Assembly (NCBI GenBank): GCA_016719885.1
Contig: JADJYF010000010.1
Location: 248,001 to 312,000 of the forward strand
Reading direction: 5' to 3'
Source of the DNA: Pseudomonadota bacterium
GTDB lineage: Bacteria > Pseudomonadota > Gammaproteobacteria > Ga0077536
DNA length: 64,000 nt
Each line of letters starts with the position of its first letter. Position 1 is the first letter of the stretch. The translations under genes and the position numbers were made by a program. The notes below the pieces were generated by a model, which saw only the letters and a program-made list of their open reading frames with translations, was not told where the DNA came from and ran no database searches. This document shows positions 58,859 to 64,000 of this stretch, one piece after another.

Positions 58859-60986
58859 CTAGTTTCTCAATATCCGCAGGCCGTTTCCAACGACGATTAA
58901 GCTCGCCCCCATGTCGGCGAAAACGGCCAGCCACAGACTCGTATAGCCGCTGAGCGTCAGGGCAAAAAACACCGCCTTGACGACAATCGCGAACGTGACG
59001 TTTTGCCACATTATCCGGTGCGTCCGTTTTGACAGACGAATGAATTCAGGTATCTTTCGTAAGTCATCAGTCATGAGTGCAACATCGGCGGTTTCGATCG
59101 CAGTATCGGTGCCTGCCGCTCCCATTGCGAAACCGATATCGGCCCGCGCCAAGGCCGGTGCGTCATTGATCCCATCCCCAACCATGCCAACGGAGCCTGT
59201 TTTGGCCAATGCCGAAACAGCGTCTAGCTTTTCTTCTGGCAGCAAATCGCCGTTTACCTCGTCAATACCTACGAGGGCCGCCACGGCTTGCGCGGTCTTG
59301 CTGTTGTCGCCCGTCAGCATGATCGCCTTTACGCCCATGGCTTTCAGCAAATCAACCGCTTCTCGACTTGAATCACGCACCGTGTCGCTCACGGCGAGAA
59401 CGGCGACCGCTTCGCGCTCTGTGGCTAACACGACGGCCGTCTTAGCTTGGCGTTCGAACCCGTCAAGAACTTCTTCCAATGCCGGCGAGCAAACCCTTAA
59501 TTGCTCCGCCAGACGGTGATTACCCAGATACCACATCGTATCGCCTATTCGGCCCTTTACCCCGCGTCCCGCCAGAGCCTCGAACTCCGTGACTTCCTTG
59601 CTGAATTTACCGCGGTAGCTTTTGACAATGGCACTAGCGACAGGATGTTCCGACAGTGCGTTCAGATTGGCGGATATCTCTAGCGCCTCATCGGTCGACA
59701 TTCCACTGCGGATCGGAACGATGTCCGTCAGGGTTGGCGTACCGTGTGTCAGCGTTCCCGTCTTGTCCATCGCCAAGAATTTGAGTCGGTGGCCGAGCTC
59801 CAGATAGAGGCCGCCTTTTACCAGGATGCCACGCCTCGCCGCCGCCGCGAGTCCGCTCACCACGGTCACGGGCGTGGAGATCACCAGAGCGCAGGGGCAA
59901 GCGATGACTAGCAGCACGAGCGCCGTGTAGATTGAGGCTCGCCATGGGTGCCCAAGCCCGAGCGGCAAGCCGACCGCGACAGCGATCGCCACCACGAGGA
60001 CGGCGGGCGTGTAATACCGGGCGAACTGATCGACGAACCGCTGGGTGGGCGCGCGTTGCGCATAGCCGGATTGAACAGCTTTGGCGATTCGGTCCAGCGT
60101 GGTGTCACCCTTACGGGAAGTCACTTCAACTTCGATGACACCGCGCTCGTTGAGTGATCCTGCGAAGACCAGGTCACCGATCTGCTTTTCGACCGGCAGA
60201 CTTTCTCCGGTGATAGGCGCCTGATTCACGGTCGAATGACCAGCGACGATTGTTCCATCAAGTGCGACCCGCTCGCCCGGTTTGAACCGGACCCGTGCTC
60301 CCAAGGCGACCGCGTCCGCCGACACATCACGCCAGGAACCGTCATCCTGACGCACGCTTGCGGTCTCCGGCACCAGCGTCATAAGGCCCCGGAATGGCGT
60401 CTCGCGCGCGGTCCAGGCTCATCGCTTCCAGCGCCTCAGCGATGCCGAAGAGCCAGACCACCATCGCCGCCTCTGGCCACTCGCCAATCGCAATAGCGCC
60501 GAGCACCGCGATTGACATCAATAAATTTATATTCAGCGTCCAGGTGCGAAGCGCAATCCAGCCCTTCCGAACCGTACCCCGTCCCCCCACCGCAATGGCG
60601 ATGGCCGCACTCGCCACCACCCAAGGTGAAGTCTCGTTCTGTAAGACATACGCAAACCCCTCTGCTATCAAGGCGAATACCCCAGCAATCGCCAGAGGAA
60701 GAACGACGCTGCGTCACGAGGAGACACTCGTAACGGTGCTCGCTGCCGCCTGACGTCCGTCGTCTTGTGCCAAGATGACCGGCTCCATGCCCAATTTTCG
60801 GATGGTTTGTATGATGGCCTCATCCCCGGACAAGGAATGCTTTAACGATAGACGGCGTTCCAGCAAATCGAATTCGAGGGTAAGTATTCCAGGCATTCCC
60901 TCGAATTCTTTGCGCAAGAGCTTCGATTCCGTCGGGCAATCCAGCGCATCTATTCGAAGAACAGTCGTCGTCGAATCATTCATCAT
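58859..60986 (-). pseudogene. Zn/Cd/Pb-exporting P1B-type ATPase (CadA/ZntA-like), disrupted
   Basis: Restored, this is about 709 residues, the normal size for a heavy-metal ATPase. In order: an N-terminal HMA domain with a DCPTES site (one Cys, as in CadA-type proteins), two membrane pairs, the actuator loop TGES, the transport motif CPC (ACPCALVIS), phosphorylation site DKTGTLT, SEHP and GDGINDAPALA. The gene is broken twice. An in-frame TGA at 60714-60716 separates the HMA domain from the first membrane segment; the frame continues RSVVLPLAIAGVFA after it. One extra base at about 60386-60392 shifts frame between LDRARDAI and GLMTLVPETA. The 90-residue HMA part could still be made as a small protein. 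Confidence 0.88.
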
Positions 60987-61010
60987 GTCACTCCGACAAA
61001 AGCGAATATT

Positions 61011-61509
61011 TCAATTCGCGCGCGGCTCTTCAATCGATATTCGCAAACTATCGCCTTCCAACGGTTCAATATCTAGTTCAGCGTCAAATTGGGGCATCTG
61101 CGCCCCGTGCCTATGCACCTCATGCGGTCCGAGCGAAATATTGCGCACAGCTCCTGACCTGTCCTCGGGAGTCCAAGAATTCAATTCTCAATGACTGGGG
61201 TGTCATCTTTACTGCACCTCTACCACTGCGATTGTCCACTTGGATGGAACCAGAAATCGCGGTTCCGCCTTTAACTGAATGCGCTTCAACATCCGTGAGG
61301 ATCCCGATGGCCGAATTCGACCCCTCAACGACGACTCGAATATTCGAACTCAGCGACGAAGGCTCGGAAACGACGACTGCGTGAGCGGAAGGAGAAAGGA
61401 GTGTCGCAATCAAGAGGCCAACATAAGCCACCCGGGAACCACGGGCTTGCAATCCAAGATCCCCAACGCGACGTGTTCCGTGGACAATTACACTGCTATT
61501 TGAGTTCAT
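61011..61509 (-). pseudogene. Small exported protein of unknown function, probably frameshifted
   Basis: Not recognised. The open frame from 61509 gives 129 residues with an Arg-rich N terminus and a signal-like hydrophobic segment ending in PSAHA near residue 44. A beta-rich part follows (NIRVVVEGSNSAIG, SIQVDNRSGRGAVKM). It stops at 61120. The next frame carries a protein-like continuation (about 45 residues, with ISLGPHEVHRHGAQMPQFD and ending IEEPRAN) up to a stop at 61011-61013, so one indel near 61145-61160 probably truncates the gene. The restored gene would be about 165 residues and end 24 bp before the ATPase start, as in an operon. Confidence 0.55.
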
Positions 61510-61768
61510 GATGTACGCTCCGCTTTTAAGCTAAGGAATCTCTGATTTAGTCGTCTGTCTGTAGTACGAGATCGATCATTGATAGTGAAAATCGCGAAAT
61601 CGGGCATGTTTAGAGCCCTCCTCACCAGTCATCGCACCCTGTTGGGCGCCCGAGTAGTGCAATGCGCAGATCTCGCCTACTAGAGCCGCAACAGCTGGTG
61701 CCTAACATTCATCCCCATCACTGCGCAAGTGGGCCGGGTAAAACAAGTACAATTTCAATTTGTTGGCT
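61510..61768. other. Non-coding stretch between the exported protein gene and the czcA-like remnant
   Basis: 259 bp with no credible gene. AAGGAATCTCTGATTTAGTC at about 61535-61554 resembles the style of insertion-sequence ends, but no partner repeat or transposase fragment was seen. The part next to 61769 contains GTTGG/CCAAC inverted copies at the end of the RND gene followed by A/T-rich sequence, a weak possible terminator on the minus strand. Confidence 0.35.
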
Positions 61769-64000
61769 TCAGCCCAACGGGGCAACTTCCGGCTGTCTGC
61801 CGCGCTCGACGCCAGGGCGTGTGAACGCCCGATACAGCGCCGGTAGCACCAGTAGCGTGAGCAAGGTGGAGGACAGGATCCCACCGATAACGACTGTTGC
61901 CAGTGGCCGCTGTACCTCGGCGCCGGTACCGGTCGCAATCGCCATCGGTACGAAACCGAGAGAGGCGACCAGCGCGGTCATCAGCACGGGCCGCAGGCGG
62001 GCCAAGGCGCCTTAGCTCACGGCCTCATCGACGCTGCGTCCGTCTTCCAGCAACGAGCGGATAAAGGCCAGCATGACCAGTCCGTTCAGCACCGCGACGC
62101 CGGACAATGCGATGAAACCAACGGCTGCCGAGATCGACAGCGGAATATCGCGCAGCCAGAGTGCGATTACGCCACCGGTCAGCGCGAATGGTATCCCGGT
62201 GAAAACCAGCAGCCCGTCCTTGACGTTATTGAACATCGCGAACAGCAGTGTGAAGACTAGCAGCAAGGCGACCGGCACGACGATGCGCAGTCGCGCGCTC
62301 GCTGACTGCAGCTGCTCGAACGTGCCTCCCCAGGTAATCCAATAGCCCGTGGGATTGCCACCCCATCGGCAATACTGCTGGTTGCAGCACCGACGAAAGA
62401 GCCGATGTCACGACCGCGCACGTTCGCCGTCACGACGACGCGCCGTTTGCCGTTCTCGCGGCTGATCTGATTGGGCCCGGGCGCGATATCCAGCGACGCG
62501 ACATCATCCAGCCGTATGAACGCGGGCGGCATGCCGGTCTCCCCACCGCGGGTCAGTCGTATCGGCAAACGACGGACCGCATCGAGATCCGTGCGCACGT
62601 CGGCCGCCAGACGGACCACGATGGGGAATCGCCGATCACCATCGAACATTACGCCGGCTTCGCGACCACCGAGCGCAATCGCGACCGCATCCTGCACGTC
62701 GGCGATATTCAAGCCCAGGCGCGAGACGCGCGCGCGGTCGATATTGACGGTCAGCATTGGCAGTCCGGTAGTCTGTTCAACTTTGACATCGGCCGCGCCC
62801 GGGATCTGCTCAATCACTTCAGCGATCTCGCCAGCTGTCGCATTCATCACGTCCATGTCGTCACCGAATACCTTGATCGCGACATCGCTGCGCACACCGG
62901 AGATCAGTTCGTTGAAACGCATCTGGATCGGCTGTGTGAACTCGTAGTTGTTGCCCGGTATGCGCAGCACGCGTTCCTGCAGTGCAGCCAGCAGATCCTC
63001 GCGCGTGCGACTCGGGTCAGGCCATTCCGCGCGTGGTTTCAGCATCACGAAGTTGTCGGCGACATTGGGCGGCATCGGATCGGTCGCTATTTCAGCGGTG
63101 CCCAATTTGGCAAATACGCGTTGCACTTCCGGGAATGACTTGATCGCAGTTTCAAGTTCGGTCTGCATGGCCAGTGCCTGCGTCAGGCTGGTTCCCGGTA
63201 TGCGCAATGCGTAACGCAATATCACCTTCGTTCAAGTTGGGGACGAATTCGCTGCCCAGGCGCGTTGTCACCAGCGCACTCAGCGCGACGACACAGCCGG
63301 CGGCTGTGAACGTCGGGACTTTATTGCGTAATGAGTACGCGAGTAGCGGTCGATAGGTCGCGATAGCGGGCGCATCACGATGTTATCCTTCTCGACGACG
63401 TCGCCGCGCACAAACAGCGCGACCGCCGCAGGTACGAAAGTGACCGAAAGGATCATTGCACCAAGCAGCGCAGCGACGACGGTAAATGCCATCGGGTGGA
63501 ACATTTTTCCTTCGACGCCGCTGAGCGCAAATATAGGCAAGTAAACGACCATGATGATCAATTGCCCGGAAGATCAGCGGCCGACGAGCTTCGCGTGCAG
63601 CCGCGAAGACTTCCGCTAGACGCTCGGTCTGGGTCAAGGGTCGCGCCGAGAGAGTACGCGCGTGGGCGAGGCGCCGGATACAGTTCTCGACGATGACGAC
63701 CGCGCCGTCGATGATGATGCCGAAGTCGAGTGCACCAAGACTCATCAGATTCGCGCTGACCTTGTTTGAAACCATGCCGGCGAACGTGAACAGCATGGCG
63801 AGCGGGATCACGGCTGCGGTGATCAATGCTGCGCGAATGTTGCCGAGAAAAATGAACAGAACCACGATGACCAGCAGGGCGCCTTCGATAAGGTTCTTGC
63901 GCACTGTGGCAATGGCTTTATCGACGAGAATGGTGCGATCGTAGACCGTCTTGGCACGCACTCCCTGCGGCAAGCTCTGATTGACTTCCTTCAAGCGCGC
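61769..64000 (-). pseudogene. CzcA-type heavy-metal RND efflux pump, multiply disrupted and cut by window edge
   Basis: Inner-membrane proton-driven metal pump of the HME-RND family. The missing N-terminal third lies beyond 64000. The membrane-segment-4 motif reads DFGIIIDGAVVIVEN, which fits the HME1/2 group (Co, Zn, Ni, Cd) rather than Cus pumps. The homologous reading switches frame near 63565 (after RRPLIF), 63350 (before YRPLLAYSLRNKVP), 63205 (a seven-base excess between DIALRI and PGTSLT) and 62360 (before GYWITWGG-like). An in-frame TAA at 62012-62014 then precedes GALARLRPVLMTALVASLGF. The C-terminal membrane segments are otherwise well conserved. With five lesions in 2.2 kb it cannot produce a pump. 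Confidence 0.9.

Larger units (their letters stand above)
56200..64000. mobile_element. Integrative genomic island at tRNA-Leu, left part
   Basis: A tRNA gene immediately followed by a tyrosine integrase, then metal-efflux genes of visibly lower GC than the preceding 56 kb, defines the left end of an integrative island. The exact left edge is set inside the tRNA 3' end, where such integrases recombine, and is approximate. No duplicate of the tRNA end, excisionase or conjugation gene is seen before the window ends, so the right edge is outside. Three of the five protein genes visible are disrupted. Confidence 0.75.

Noticed and set aside
60714..60716. In-frame TGA in the ATPase gene as a selenocysteine codon
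   Set aside because: It lies in the linker between the HMA domain and the first membrane segment, where no redox residue is expected. I see no selenocysteine insertion hairpin, and the same gene has a separate frameshift.
61535..61554. Possible insertion-sequence end (AAGGAATCTCTGATTTAGTC)
   Set aside because: No matching inverted partner, target duplication or transposase remnant is visible nearby, so it is not listed as a mobile element.

Overview
The window is a high-GC gammaproteobacterial chromosome segment. The evidence is a complete dcw (division and cell wall) cluster in the gammaproteobacterial order, the rsmI/lpoA-yraN-diaA-dolP group, petABC-sspAB, lpxC-dciA-M23-secA-argJ, and pilBCD-coaE-zapD. 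The sequence does not allow a confident genus call. About 56 kb is ordinary housekeeping chromosome. The last 8 kb (56.1-64.0 kb) is accessory DNA that looks acquired and partly decayed.

Layout. 0-8.1 kb (+): the disaggregase clpB, the type IV pilus assembly genes pilB, pilC and pilD, then coaE and zapD. 8.1-33.6 kb (almost all -): read from the right, this is mraZ-rsmH-ftsL-ftsI-murE-murF-mraY-murD-ftsW-murG-murC-murB-ddl-ftsQ-ftsA-ftsZ-lpxC, then an M23 peptidase, secA, argJ and a Nudix/ThiE-like fusion. dciA is the only + strand gene among them. Start and stop codons overlap at almost every junction, so the first thirteen genes or so look translationally coupled. They are headed by a strong sigma70-type promoter and three MraZ-type TGG repeats. 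33.8-34.2 kb is the RNase P RNA gene (-). 34.2-38.6 kb holds rsmI (-) diverging from lpoA-yraN-diaA-dolP (+). 38.7-42.4 kb (-) holds the cytochrome bc1 genes petABC followed by sspA-sspB. 42.6-50.6 kb (-) holds hisG-hisD-hisC, murA-ibaG-mlaC, gloA, purT and pdxB. 50.7-56.0 kb (-) holds queA-tgt-yajC-secD-secF.

At 56,130 there is a tRNA-Leu(CAA), followed by a complete P4-type tyrosine integrase. This is the usual left boundary of an integrative island. The cargo visible to the right is one intact predicted outer-membrane beta-barrel protein with an unusual mature N-terminal CysX4Cys motif, and three disrupted genes: a Zn/Cd/Pb-type P1B ATPase (one in-frame stop and one frameshift), a small exported protein (probable frameshift) and a CzcA-type RND pump (at least four frame changes and one in-frame stop, running off the right edge). 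Base composition drops visibly in this part. No right attachment site is in the window.

Two genes in the core region are also broken: hisC, by one extra base in a T run, and purT, by an internal loss of about 80 codons that meets at a CTGCAG hexamer. Either could be assembly error, since both encode useful core functions. The nonsense codons in the island are harder to explain that way.

I found no CRISPR array, complete insertion sequence, phage structural gene or clearly new multi-gene system. The least explained objects are the island's outer-membrane protein at 57.8 kb and its exported neighbour at 61.0 kb.
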